Part shown: piece after piece, positions 6,462 to 15,273 of the stretch
Layout of the letters: every line of letters begins with the position of its first letter
How positions within the stretch are numbered: position 1 is the first letter of the stretch
DNA from: Candidatus Cloacimonadota bacterium
GTDB lineage: Bacteria; Cloacimonadota; Cloacimonadia; Cloacimonadales; JAMOQM01
DNA length: 43,661 bases
Direction: 5' to 3'
NCBI GenBank assembly: GCA_027064005.1
Contig: JAMOQM010000085.1
Coordinates: forward strand, 1 to 43,661
Position numbers and translations under genes: made by a program
Notes under the pieces: generated by a model
Databases searched by the model: none
Told to the model about the DNA's origin: nothing
Seen by the model: only the letters and a program-made list of their open reading frames with translations

Positions 6462-8768
6462 TTATTGAATACCTGCCATTACATTATCAATCATTTCTTT
6501 CGCTTGATCAATATTCATCAAATTGAGAGGGAAAGTAAACAAGTAATAATTATTATGGAAAGTTTTGTAATTATATTCAAAATCTTCTGAAGTACTTAAA
6601 CCAACAGGTTGATTATTATAAGTGTCAAATTGCTCTTGACTTGGATCATGAGAACCGGTACCTACGTCTTTACATTTTAATCTGTATAAAATTGTAGCGT
6701 CTGAAGTAATATTTTCTTCAGAAATGTATGAAATAACTCCAAGACCATTTACTATGTTAATTAAATTGTTATCCGAAGGCATTTCTAAATCAATTTCCGG
6801 ATTATTAGTATCAACTGGTGTTGCCCCAACAAAGAAAGGATTGGCATCTGAACCAACACCTAATTGTGGTGCCATCATTGTGATTGGAGTATCAAGTTCT
6901 GTATTAATTCCAAAATGCTGAAGGAATTCTACACCACCACCGGCTTTAAGACCTTTGTAAGCACTATAAAGATTTGCAGTTGAAATAAAGATAATATTTC
7001 CACCGGTTAATCTATATAAATTAAGCACATCATACTCATTCTGGAAACTAATATCATCTTTTTTCAAATCTGAAGCACAATAAACGATTGTTTTGAAACC
7101 AATAATATCGGTTGGAGATAATACATCTCTATCAAAGTGAAGAGTATTGTAATAGATATTCGGGTCTGTTTTTAAAGCATTTCTATCAACAGAAACAGGA
7201 TTATAATCAGAGAAAATGTAGTTATAAATTGAATCAATTACTGTATCCTCTTGATGTCCTGGAAAACCTTCCTTACCATCATCAATGATACAAACACCAC
7301 TTTTATCACTAAAAGGCGTTGGTTCAATCAAATTAAAAGTAAATGTCTCCGGAGTCTCATCAACAACATTTTGAGTATCAACGGCTCTGATTTCAAAAGT
7401 ATGGCGACCTAAACTTAATTGAGAAAGTACAGTTGATTGGAAGATATCATCATTAGAACGAACTCTTAACCATTTAGTACCATCGTCATCAGTAATAATA
7501 TTTTGAGGAACTAAAGGAGGATAATTATAATAGTCCCCATCAAATCTTAAATCAAAATATCTAATGTCGCAGAAATAATTAACACCGGTGCTATCATAAA
7601 CTGTTCCGTTCTTTTTCATTGCAGGATTATCTCCTACATATTCTCCGTGCCATCCCCATCTTATATAGGTTTTAAAGCTAGGATCCCAAAGTGCTGTATA
7701 TTCGGCATCTTGGTTACGGAAAAATGGTGTCGAATAATGTAATCTTCCATCAGGACCATTTGTTGTCGGGATAACTTGACCTAAGGCTGAAGGTTGATAA
7801 TTTGTATAGTGATAGTTACCTAAACAAAAACTGTAGTTTGGATAAAACATTGATACAGGAGCAAAACCGTCTTTAACATAAAAAGCCACCGTATCAGGTT
7901 CTGAAATAATTCCAGCTTTATCTACAACTTTAGCAATAACCAATGTTTCGGTTACCGGATCATCATTTTCATCAAATGTATCCGCTACTAAACCGGGAGT
8001 TGTATTTTCATTAATCTCTACTTTTGATACATCTTTAAAATCTTTTGTGTCATACCAATCAGATTCTGATCCTGGAATTATATCACCGGAAGCAATATCT
8101 CTCTTAGCAAGTTTAAATAGAAAATAGTAGGGATTATCTTCAACAAAAGGAATATCTCCTAATTCAGTGAAAACAAAAATAAGACCTTTACCGGTTTTAC
8201 TATCATTTACTTCACCTTTAGTTGTAGAAATACTTACTGTATGCTGTTGAGCTTTACAGTTAAAGAGTTTAGTAATAACGACACTTTCTTCGCCTCTATT
8301 ATCAATACATTTAAGTTGGAATTTGCTCACAACTTGTTGTGGAACACCATCAATGTTAGCAGGGAAATTAATCAAAGCACTAGGAACATCATTCCAGATA
8401 GTTTTGGAAGGTGATTCAGCTAAAGGGATATCGTGATTAGAACCTTTACTATAGTGATATACCCAACCATCACCATCGATTACATCATGACCAGGAGTAG
8501 CAATAGGGTTATCATTTTCATCAAGAATTCTGTATGCATAGCCTTTTACAACACCATCGGTATCATATGCATTCCAGTAAATTTTTTGTTGAAAAATTAG
8601 GGTGTCACCTTCAGCAGCAGCTAAACTATCAGCTCCTTCATAAGATGAAATACTAATTATTGGTTTTTGATTTGGATTTAAAGTTCCGTGTTTTCCACAG
8701 GCAGTAAAGAGTGAAATCACTATAACGGCTAAAGAAAGGAATAATACCTTCTTTTTGAATTTTAACAT
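6462..8768 (-). CDS. large surface/periplasmic lipoprotein with Ig-like repeats (768 aa)
   Basis: I start it at ATG 8768, which has GGAGGAAT 5 bases upstream; an ATG at 8780 overlaps that ribosome site. MLKFKKKVLFLSLAVIVISL leads to a FTACGK lipobox (Cys24 or so). The mature protein has repeated beta-rich segments such as KIYWNAYDTDGVVKGYAYRI, ISEPDTVAFYVKDGFAPVS and LSLGRHTFEIRAVDTQNVVD, typical of Ig-like 'DTDG' modules seen in Cloacimonadota and Calditrichota lipoproteins. The C-terminal ~250 residues (SGVCIIDDGKEGFPG to NIIFISTANLYSA) look like an alpha/beta glutamine-amidotransferase-like fold. No enzymatic motif is certain. It has its own terminator and probably its own promoter, so it is monocistronic. 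Confidence 0.8.
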   Translation of the reverse strand: MLKFKKKVLFLSLAVIVISLFTACGKHGTLNPNQKPIISISSYEGADSLAAAEGDTLIFQQKIYWNAYDTDGVVKGYAYRILDENDNPIATPGHDVIDGDGWVYHYSKGSNHDIPLAESPSKTIWNDVPSALINFPANIDGVPQQVVSKFQLKCIDNRGEESVVITKLFNCKAQQHTVSISTTKGEVNDSKTGKGLIFVFTELGDIPFVEDNPYYFLFKLAKRDIASGDIIPGSESDWYDTKDFKDVSKVEINENTTPGLVADTFDENDDPVTETLVIAKVVDKAGIISEPDTVAFYVKDGFAPVSMFYPNYSFCLGNYHYTNYQPSALGQVIPTTNGPDGRLHYSTPFFRNQDAEYTALWDPSFKTYIRWGWHGEYVGDNPAMKKNGTVYDSTGVNYFCDIRYFDLRFDGDYYNYPPLVPQNIITDDDGTKWLRVRSNDDIFQSTVLSQLSLGRHTFEIRAVDTQNVVDETPETFTFNLIEPTPFSDKSGVCIIDDGKEGFPGHQEDTVIDSIYNYIFSDYNPVSVDRNALKTDPNIYYNTLHFDRDVLSPTDIIGFKTIVYCASDLKKDDISFQNEYDVLNLYRLTGGNIIFISTANLYSAYKGLKAGGGVEFLQHFGINTELDTPITMMAPQLGVGSDANPFFVGATPVDTNNPEIDLEMPSDNNLINIVNGLGVISYISEENITSDATILYRLKCKDVGTGSHDPSQEQFDTYNNQPVGLSTSEDFEYNYKTFHNNYYLFTFPLNLMNIDQAKEMIDNVMAGIQ

Positions 8769-8792
8769 ACATTCCTCCATGTTATTATCATT

Positions 8793-8832
8793 TTTACGTT
8801 TTTAATATTTAAAAACAATTAGTCAATAATTT
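8793..8832 (-). promoter_or_regulatory. candidate promoter for the large lipoprotein gene
   Basis: On the minus strand TTGACT (complement of AGTCAA at 8820-8825) is followed about 16 bases later by an A/T-rich TAAAAA. This would start transcription roughly 25 bases before the Shine-Dalgarno. It also explains independent expression from folD, whose stop is at 8853. The -10 match is weak. Confidence 0.35.
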
Positions 8833-8852
8833 TTATTATAAAATTGACATTT

Positions 8853-9716
8853 TTATTTACTATTTATTTTAAAAGCTCTAACTACATTCTTTAACAATAA
8901 TGAAGTTGTTATGGTTCCAATTCCACCCGGAACCGGAGTTATCATTTTAGCAGTATCAAAACAGCCTTGATAATCAACATCTCCAACATATTTTTGAACA
9001 TTATTTTTTTCAATTAAATTAATACCGACATCTATAATTATACAATCTTTTTTAATCATATTTTCTTTAATAAAATTTGCTCTACCAATAGCAGCTATCA
9101 AGATATCAGCTTTTTTTGTATAAGCAGCTAAATCTTTCGTTTTACTGTGACAAATAGTTATAGTCCCGTTGCCGGTTGAATCTTTTCTTAGCAAAAGATT
9201 TGCCAAAGGTTTACCAACAATATTACTTCTACCAACAATGACAATATCTTTTCCGGAAGTTTCTATTTTATAGAATTTCAATACTTCCAAAACAGCAGCC
9301 GGCGTACATGGAACAAATCCATCTTTACCTAAAACCAATTTTCCTATATTTTGCGGATGAAAACCATCAACGTCTTTGTCCGGAGAAATTATAGAAGTGA
9401 TTTTATCGTCATTAATATGTTTAGGAAAAGGTTTCTGGAGCATAATCCCCGAAACTGATTTATCATCATTTAATTTAGCAATTAAATTAAGAATTTCTAC
9501 TTCTTCTACATCAGCAGGAAATTTTAATAATTCAACATCAATTTTATGTTTAGCACCTTTTTTAATAAGATTATTAATATAAAATTTTGAAGCTGAATCT
9601 TCACCGATTACTACAATAACAAGTTTTGGATTTTCACCCAATTCTTCGATTTCAACATCTATTTGTTTATAAATCGCTTTTGCTACCTGTTTCCCTTTCA
9701 ACAAAATTGCACTCAT
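8853..9716 (-). CDS. folD: bifunctional methylenetetrahydrofolate dehydrogenase/cyclohydrolase FolD (287 aa)
   Basis: FolD interconverts 5,10-methylene-, methenyl- and 10-formyl-tetrahydrofolate using NAD(P). The full-length protein is present: substrate loop GIMLQKPFPKH with the conserved Gln, PDKDVDGFHPQNIG, the nucleotide-binding VIVGRSNIVGKPLANLLL and the C-terminal TPVPGGIGTITTSLLL. One departure stands out: in the active-site helix the usual Tyr-x3-Lys reads Y46-I-N-N-L50, so the catalytic lysine position holds Leu, while Lys52/53 lie two residues later. That lysine is needed for cyclohydrolase activity in characterised enzymes. The start overlaps ymdB by 4 bases (ATGA). It works with fhs and glyA elsewhere in the window. 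Confidence 0.93.
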   Translation of the reverse strand: MSAILLKGKQVAKAIYKQIDVEIEELGENPKLVIVVIGEDSASKFYINNLIKKGAKHKIDVELLKFPADVEEVEILNLIAKLNDDKSVSGIMLQKPFPKHINDDKITSIISPDKDVDGFHPQNIGKLVLGKDGFVPCTPAAVLEVLKFYKIETSGKDIVIVGRSNIVGKPLANLLLRKDSTGNGTITICHSKTKDLAAYTKKADILIAAIGRANFIKENMIKKDCIIIDVGINLIEKNNVQKYVGDVDYQGCFDTAKMITPVPGGIGTITTSLLLKNVVRAFKINSK

Positions 9717-10489
9717 ACTTTTTCCCTTATTCTAAAAATCTTTTTAGCTTTTTTAGTTTTATCATCAAATTCAATCACAACGGCATTTATCATCAAACCA
9801 CCTTTAGAAGGTTCATAACGATTTGGCATACCGGTCATCATTTTTTCAATAATAATTTCTTTTTTGATTCCGATAACCGAATCATGAGAACCGGTCATTC
9901 CAACATCAGTAATATAAGCTGTTCCTTTGGGAAGAATTTCTTCATCAGCTGTTTGGATATGTGTATGAGTTCCAACAATTGCGGAAACCTGTCCATCAAA
10001 ATAGAATCCAAAACTTCTTTTTTCCGCTGTTGCTTCAGCGTGAAAATCAACGAATATATAATCTGATTTATCTTTAACTTCTTTGATTAATTTTTCTAAA
10101 GTAACAAAAGGTGAGTTTGCAACATTCATAAAAGATTGACCGCAAAGATTTATAATAGCAACTTTACCTTTTGGGGTAGTTGAAATAAAATAGTCAAAAC
10201 CAATTGCTTTTTCCGGATAATTTGCAGGTTTAACAATTCTTCTCTCAATTTTTAAATAAGAAAACGATTCTTTTCTATCCCAAAGATGATTGCCACCGGT
10301 TAGAACATCAATCTCATCATTAAATAAATCACCGGCGATTTTTTCGGTGATCCCGCGTCCTGAAGCAGCATTTTCACAATTTGCAATACAAAGGTCGATA
10401 TTATATTTTTCTCTAAGTTCTTTTACTTTGACCTTAGTTACATGCCTTCCGGCCGAAGCAAAAATATCTCCAATAAACAGAATATTCAT
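9713..10489 (-). CDS. ymdB: YmdB-family metallophosphoesterase (258 aa)
   Basis: This is a member of the TIGR00282 calcineurin-like family whose Bacillus member YmdB hydrolyses 2',3'-cyclic nucleotides and influences biofilm and RNA turnover. The di-metal ligands are visible: Asp8 (FIGDI), Glu39-Asn40 (CENAASG), Asn67-His68 (GGNHLWD), His150 (VDFHAEAT), and His175/His177 (GTHTHIQT). The length matches the family. It overlaps the rny stop by one base (TAATG) and folD by four. The rny-ymdB pair is widely conserved, which supports a link with RNA decay. Confidence 0.92.
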   Translation of the reverse strand: MNILFIGDIFASAGRHVTKVKVKELREKYNIDLCIANCENAASGRGITEKIAGDLFNDEIDVLTGGNHLWDRKESFSYLKIERRIVKPANYPEKAIGFDYFISTTPKGKVAIINLCGQSFMNVANSPFVTLEKLIKEVKDKSDYIFVDFHAEATAEKRSFGFYFDGQVSAIVGTHTHIQTADEEILPKGTAYITDVGMTGSHDSVIGIKKEIIIEKMMTGMPNRYEPSKGGLMINAVVIEFDDKTKKAKKIFRIREKV

Positions 10490-12051
10490 TATTTAGCTAC
10501 CGAAGTATTTCTAGTTTCGCGAATAACAGTTACTTTTATTTGACCCGGATATTGAACCTCACGCTCAATTTTTGAAGCGATATCTTGCGATAAATAGGTA
10601 GTACTTATATCATCAATTACTGATGGGTCAACAATAACTCTCACTTCGCGACCGGCTTGAATTGCATAAGATTTGTGAACACCTTCAATTGAATTTGAAA
10701 TTTTTTCAAGTTGTTCTAATCTTTTCATATAACTTTCCAACATTTCACGTCTTGCACCCGGTCTAGCTCCGGAAACAGCATCAGCAGCTTGAACAAGAAC
10801 AGCATAAGGACTTTCCGGTGGAACCTCTTCATGATGAGCAGCAATTGCATTAACAATGATTTTACTTTCTCCATTTTTACGTGCCAAATTAGCACCGATT
10901 GAAGCATGAGAGCCTTCCGATTCATGGTCGAGAGCTTTTCCCAAATCATGAAGGAATCCTGCTCGTTTAGCAATTTGTTGATCCAACCCAAGTTCAGCAG
11001 CCATAATTCCGGCAATCCAGGCAGCTTCTTTACTGTGTTGTAAAATATTTTGACCATAGCTTGTTCTGTATTTTAATCTACCGATAATTTTGATTAAGTT
11101 TGGTGATATATTATGAATGTTTGTTTCCAAACAAGCTTCTTCACCAATTTTAACTAATTGATCATCCATTTCTTTACGAGTTTTTTCAATTACTTCTTCA
11201 ATCCTTCCCGGATGAATTCTACCATCCAGCACTAATTTTTCGAGAGCCAATCTGGCAATTTCGCGGCGAACCGGATCGAAACCGGAAAGAACTACAGCTT
11301 CCGGAGTGTCATCAATAATTAAATCAATACCGGATGCTTTTTCAAATGCTCTAATATTTCTTCCTTCTCGGCCGATAATTCTACCTTTCATGTCTTCACT
11401 TGGAAGTGATACAACCGAAACAGTTGAATCCGATACATAATCTACCGCTAATCTTTGGATTGCGGAAACAATAATTTCAGAAGCTTTTTTATTAGCAAAA
11501 AGTTTGGCTTCTTCAACAATATTTTTTACTTCTTTAGCAGAATTGTGGCGGGCTTTTTCTTTTAAAGATTCATTTAATCTTTCCAGAGCTTCATCTCGAG
11601 ATAATCCGGCAATTTTTTGAAGTTTGATTTCTTGTTCATCAATCAGTTTTTCTATTTTTTTCTTTTGTTCTTCTAATTCGTTGGCTCTATTTCTCAAATT
11701 TCTATCTTGATCTTGCAAAGATTGTTCTTTTCTATCAAGCATATCGAGTCGTTTGTCCATATTGGAAACTCGATCATTATATTTTTTTTCCAAAATGTTT
11801 AATTCTTTTTGACGGTTGTTGATTTTTTCTTCATATTTGTTTTGAATCTTAAACCATTCTTCTTTGCCTTCAACAATTTGAATTTTCTTTAATTTTTCCG
11901 CTTCTTTTTTTGCATCTTCAATAATTTGATACGCTACTTCTTTACTATGAAATATTTCTCGTTTAGCACTCTTTTCTTTGGTTTTTAGCCAATAAAAGAT
12001 ACTGATTGCACTAATCAAAATAAGTCCCAATAAAATATATACTATAATCAT
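10489..12051 (-). CDS. rny: ribonuclease Y (520 aa)
   Basis: Membrane-anchored endoribonuclease that starts bulk mRNA decay. Domain order is standard: one N-terminal transmembrane helix (residues 2-21), a long charged coiled coil (~28-200), a KH domain with GRIIGREG at 223-230, and an HD domain with His368-Asp369 in FLHDLGKALDHE. The start ATG is preceded by GAGGTG. The coiled-coil region is rich in Lys/Glu as usual. It follows zapA and a 6S RNA candidate, and is coupled to ymdB by a one-base overlap. Confidence 0.96.
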   Translation of the reverse strand: MIIVYILLGLILISAISIFYWLKTKEKSAKREIFHSKEVAYQIIEDAKKEAEKLKKIQIVEGKEEWFKIQNKYEEKINNRQKELNILEKKYNDRVSNMDKRLDMLDRKEQSLQDQDRNLRNRANELEEQKKKIEKLIDEQEIKLQKIAGLSRDEALERLNESLKEKARHNSAKEVKNIVEEAKLFANKKASEIIVSAIQRLAVDYVSDSTVSVVSLPSEDMKGRIIGREGRNIRAFEKASGIDLIIDDTPEAVVLSGFDPVRREIARLALEKLVLDGRIHPGRIEEVIEKTRKEMDDQLVKIGEEACLETNIHNISPNLIKIIGRLKYRTSYGQNILQHSKEAAWIAGIMAAELGLDQQIAKRAGFLHDLGKALDHESEGSHASIGANLARKNGESKIIVNAIAAHHEEVPPESPYAVLVQAADAVSGARPGARREMLESYMKRLEQLEKISNSIEGVHKSYAIQAGREVRVIVDPSVIDDISTTYLSQDIASKIEREVQYPGQIKVTVIRETRNTSVAK

Positions 12052-12072
12052 TTACACCTCGTTTTATTAAAT

Positions 12073-12236
12073 CCTGTAAGTACCGTTTGTATTAATATTC
12101 ATGAACCTTGTTTAAGGTGGGTTCTTACCTATCCGATACGATAAGTCCGTTTTCACGGCATTTACAATATCAGCAGGATCAGATCCCTATGAATATGTAG
12201 GTTCAAATACAAATAACACATAACAAATACTACAGG
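12073..12236 (-). ncRNA. ssrS: 6S RNA candidate between zapA and rny
   Basis: The 191-base gap folds into a long rod on the minus strand. Outer pairs are CCTGTAGTA with TACTTACAGG (one bulge), then TTTGTATT with AATACAAA, then TGAACC with GGTTCA. A large central bubble follows, holding on its 3' side the small hairpin ACCTT-AAAC-AAGGT. The apical arm CTGATA/TATCGG ends in CCGT-GAAA-ACGG, a GNRA loop. Length (~164 nt), closing stem, central bubble with 3'-side hairpin, and position immediately after zapA all match 6S RNA, the open-promoter mimic that binds sigma-70 RNA polymerase. The call rests on hand folding and synteny, not on a covariance model. Confidence 0.72.
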
Positions 12237-12242
12237 AAATAA

Positions 12243-12518
12243 CTAAATATTATTTTCTAAAATAAATCTATCAGTTTTTTCATTCAATTCTTTAAGTTCT
12301 TTTTTCAGTAATTCGTTCTCTTTTTTTAAATTAAAGAATTCTTCAGCAATATTCATTCCTGTTAGTGAAAATATAACGTGATTATCAATTGTTTTAACTT
12401 GTCTTTCAACAGCTGACAATCTTTTGTTTAGGAAATTTGCATAATTTTCAATATCTTCTTTATTCTCAGCTTTAATTTTATACAATCTCCCGAAAATTTC
12501 TACTTCGCAACTAATCAT
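12243..12518 (-). CDS. zapA: cell division protein ZapA (91 aa)
   Basis: Small FtsZ-ring stabiliser. The N-terminal ISCEVEIFGRLYKIKAENKE strand-rich part (EIFGxxYxI motif) and the C-terminal coiled coil (KKENELLKKELKELNEKT) are typical, as is the length. I use the ATG at 12518 rather than a TTG at 12521. It overlaps the preceding coiled-coil gene by 8 bases and has no clear Shine-Dalgarno of its own, so translation is probably coupled. The 6S RNA candidate begins 7 bases after its stop, the same order as in many bacteria. Confidence 0.9.
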   Translation of the reverse strand: MISCEVEIFGRLYKIKAENKEDIENYANFLNKRLSAVERQVKTIDNHVIFSLTGMNIAEEFFNLKKENELLKKELKELNEKTDRFILENNI

Positions 12519-12837
12519 CAATATCTAAACTGGCAAACAGCCCATCTAATTTTAAAGCCGCTTCTTTTGCCTTAGATTCGTAATCTGAGATTTTATTAAT
12601 AGCGTTATCTTTTTCCGTTCTTAAAGCAGTTAATTCGGTTTTAAGAATGTCATTAGATGATTTAAGGTTTTGAATTTCCTGATCTTTTTGATCAATTGCT
12701 TCTAACGCCTCAAGTTGTTTGGTTTCAAGATCATCTTTTTCCATTTTTACTTTATTGTATGCAACTTTAAGATCTTGATAATTTTGAATTATTTTTTGTA
12801 TTTTAGACTCTAACCCGAAAAAATTATTTTCTTCCAT
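12511..12837 (-). CDS. small coiled-coil protein, possibly ZapB-like (108 aa)
   Basis: Almost entirely coiled coil: heptads run from about residue 8 to 95 (KIQKIIQNYQDLKVAYNKVK, ENLKSSNDILKTELTALRTE-like), with an acidic tail ending SLDIDD. No enzymatic motif or membrane segment. It lies between pheT and zapA and overlaps zapA, a place where many FCB genomes carry a short coiled-coil gene. A role with ZapA at the division ring, like ZapB, is inferred from the position and coiled-coil nature only. GAGGT for its ATG is inside the last codons of pheT. Confidence 0.75.
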   Translation of the reverse strand: MEENNFFGLESKIQKIIQNYQDLKVAYNKVKMEKDDLETKQLEALEAIDQKDQEIQNLKSSNDILKTELTALRTEKDNAINKISDYESKAKEAALKLDGLFASLDIDD

Positions 12838-12839
12838 GT

Positions 12840-15221
12840 TTACCTCATTTCTATTTGGAATTTTTTCTTCAATTCCTTTATTATTTTGTCAAAAAGATTA
12901 TTTAGGTTTTCATCCGTCAAGTTTTTTGTACCTGTACCAATCGTAAGATTGAATGATAAGCTTCTAAAGCCATCCGAAATACCCTTTCCTTTATACTCAT
13001 CAAAAAGAATTACATCTCTGATAAGATTCCTATTAATCCCTAACATACAAGAAGTTAATTCACCAACCGAGTAACTATTTGGTACGATAAAAGACAAATC
13101 TCGATTAACAAATGGTGCCTTAGGAATTTCTTTAAATTTTATTTTTTTTATTCTGCCAAATTCCATCATTTTGTTAATATTGATTTCAAAAATAAACGCT
13201 GATTCTTTAATGGAATATTGTTCTGCAATCTTTGGATCAATTTCTCCAAAAGAACCGATTTTTTGCTTATTTAAAATAATATTAGCATTAACTCCCGGAA
13301 TATAAATTTCATCTTTAGAAGTTTCTAAAGTCAATTTACCATATTTAGCAATCTCTAAAAGTCCAATTACCAAACCTTTCACATCATAAAAGTTAACTTT
13401 TCCGGTTTTATCTTTCCAATAAATATCAGCTTGATCTCCTATTAATAATCCGGTACAAAAATAATCTTCCTCAATACCTTTATCTGATAAATTAAAGCAT
13501 TTTGCCAATTCAAAAATTTTTACATTTTTTTGATTATGATTAATGTTGTGCTCAGCATTTTTCATCAAATCAGGAATAAGACTCGGTCTCATTATGGAGA
13601 ATGTTGACCACATCGGATTTTTTATTTTTACAAAATCTTTATCAGCAAAATTTAATTTCAATTTTTCGACATCTTCAGGATTTCCAAAACTCCAATTTAT
13701 AACTTCATTAAAGCCGTTATTTACCAAATAATCCTTAATATTTCGTTTAAGATAGAACTTCTTTCTATCCATAATTGGCTTATGTTCTTTTTTGGAAGGA
13801 ATGTTATTATACCCGTAAAGTCTGATAATTTCTTCTATCAAGTCAATTTCACGAGTCAAATCCTTCCTATTATAAGGAGCTAAGAAAGTAAGATCTTTAT
13901 CAGTTTTTTCAATCAATTCCAAACCTAAAGCTGTCATATATTCTGCAATTTTTTCAGCGGGAATTTTTACCGAGAGAATTTTTTCAACTCTTTCCGTGCG
14001 AATTTTAATTTTTGCCTTTTCTTCTTTTACAGGATAATTATCTAAAATATTTTTAAGAAGAGAACCGCCAACATTTTCAAGAAGTAATTGAGCAGCACGA
14101 TCTGAGGCAATTCTTGTTTGTTCGGAAGACATTCCTCTTTCAAAATTATATCCGGCATCGGTAAATATCTTTAATCTTCGAGAAGTTTTTCTGACAGTAG
14201 AATATAGAAAGTTTGCAGATTCAATAACAATATTTTTTGTATTTGAATCAACACATGAATTTTTCCCACCGATAATTCCGGCTAAAGCGATTGGTTTTTC
14301 TGCATCGGCAATAACAAGATCATGCTCATCTAAAATATATTCTTTATCATTAAGAGCCAATAATTTCTCACCTTTTTTAGCGTTACGAATAATTATTTCA
14401 TGTCCGCTAACTTTATCATAATCAAAAGCATGAAGCGGATGGCCTGTTTCCATCAAAACAAAATTAGTAATATCAACAACATTATTAATTGTATTAATTT
14501 CTGATGCCATTAATCGTCTTTTTAACCATTCAGGAGATTCTTTCACTTTGATATCGGTGATTATTCTAGCAGTATATCTCAAGCATTTTTCAGGATTTTG
14601 ATTATCTATTTTTAAAAAAGAATTTGTTTCCTTTTCACTTTCTTTGAAAGATATTCGGGGCAATTTTAGGTTTGTATTTAACAACGCAGACAAATCTCTG
14701 GCAACACCGGTCAAACCCAACAAATCAGGGCGATTAGGCGTTATTTCCACTTCATAAACAGTGTCTTTAAAATCATAGTAAGCAGCTAAATCCTTTCCTA
14801 TCGGAGCATCTTCAGACAATTCCATAATGCCATCGTGATTATCGGAAAGTCCTAACTCTTTTTCTGAACATAGCATTCCAAAAGAAACAACTCCGCGGAG
14901 TTTAGCTTTTTTAATAGTAAATTCAGGAAATTTTGTCCCGATGGGGGCGTAAGCAACCAATTTTCCCGCATCACAATTTGGAGCTCCGCAAACTACTTGT
15001 TTGATATCAGTACCATCGTCAACTTTACAAATAGATAATTTATCGGCATTGGGATGTTTTTCTCTTTCAATAATTTTTGCAATTTTTATTTGTTCTAATT
15101 CTTTACCTAATTTGGTAACTTGTTCAACCTCTATTCCGGCAAATGTTAACTTATCCTGAAGTTGTTCAGGAGTAAAATCAAATTCGATATAATCTTTTAA
15201 CCATTGATAACTGATATTCAT
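12840..15221 (-). CDS. pheT: phenylalanyl-tRNA synthetase beta subunit (793 aa)
   Basis: Beta chain of the (alpha-beta)2 enzyme that charges tRNA-Phe. Domains in order: N-terminal B1 with an EMAP/tRNA-binding fold (VEQVTKLGKELEQIKIAKII to LGLSDNHDGIMEL, residues ~33-145), B3/B4 editing region (~210-385, with GHPLHAFDYDKV and FERGMSSEQTR), B5 (~400-470), catalytic-like core (RKDLTREIDLIEEIIRLYGY) and a C-terminal FDX-ACB anticodon-binding domain (~700-793). Length is normal for bacteria. It follows pheS after 52 bases and precedes the coiled-coil/zapA genes. Confidence 0.97.
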   Translation of the reverse strand: MNISYQWLKDYIEFDFTPEQLQDKLTFAGIEVEQVTKLGKELEQIKIAKIIEREKHPNADKLSICKVDDGTDIKQVVCGAPNCDAGKLVAYAPIGTKFPEFTIKKAKLRGVVSFGMLCSEKELGLSDNHDGIMELSEDAPIGKDLAAYYDFKDTVYEVEITPNRPDLLGLTGVARDLSALLNTNLKLPRISFKESEKETNSFLKIDNQNPEKCLRYTARIITDIKVKESPEWLKRRLMASEINTINNVVDITNFVLMETGHPLHAFDYDKVSGHEIIIRNAKKGEKLLALNDKEYILDEHDLVIADAEKPIALAGIIGGKNSCVDSNTKNIVIESANFLYSTVRKTSRRLKIFTDAGYNFERGMSSEQTRIASDRAAQLLLENVGGSLLKNILDNYPVKEEKAKIKIRTERVEKILSVKIPAEKIAEYMTALGLELIEKTDKDLTFLAPYNRKDLTREIDLIEEIIRLYGYNNIPSKKEHKPIMDRKKFYLKRNIKDYLVNNGFNEVINWSFGNPEDVEKLKLNFADKDFVKIKNPMWSTFSIMRPSLIPDLMKNAEHNINHNQKNVKIFELAKCFNLSDKGIEEDYFCTGLLIGDQADIYWKDKTGKVNFYDVKGLVIGLLEIAKYGKLTLETSKDEIYIPGVNANIILNKQKIGSFGEIDPKIAEQYSIKESAFIFEININKMMEFGRIKKIKFKEIPKAPFVNRDLSFIVPNSYSVGELTSCMLGINRNLIRDVILFDEYKGKGISDGFRSLSFNLTIGTGTKNLTDENLNNLFDKIIKELKKKFQIEMR

Positions 15222-15273
15222 AATTCTCTCGTTCGTTTATAATAAAAAAATAGAAAACAAACTAATGTGTCTT

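Noticed and set aside
10725-11057. 110-codon leftward open frame
   Set aside because: It is an alternative frame inside the RNase Y gene, which is unmistakable; no ribosome site.
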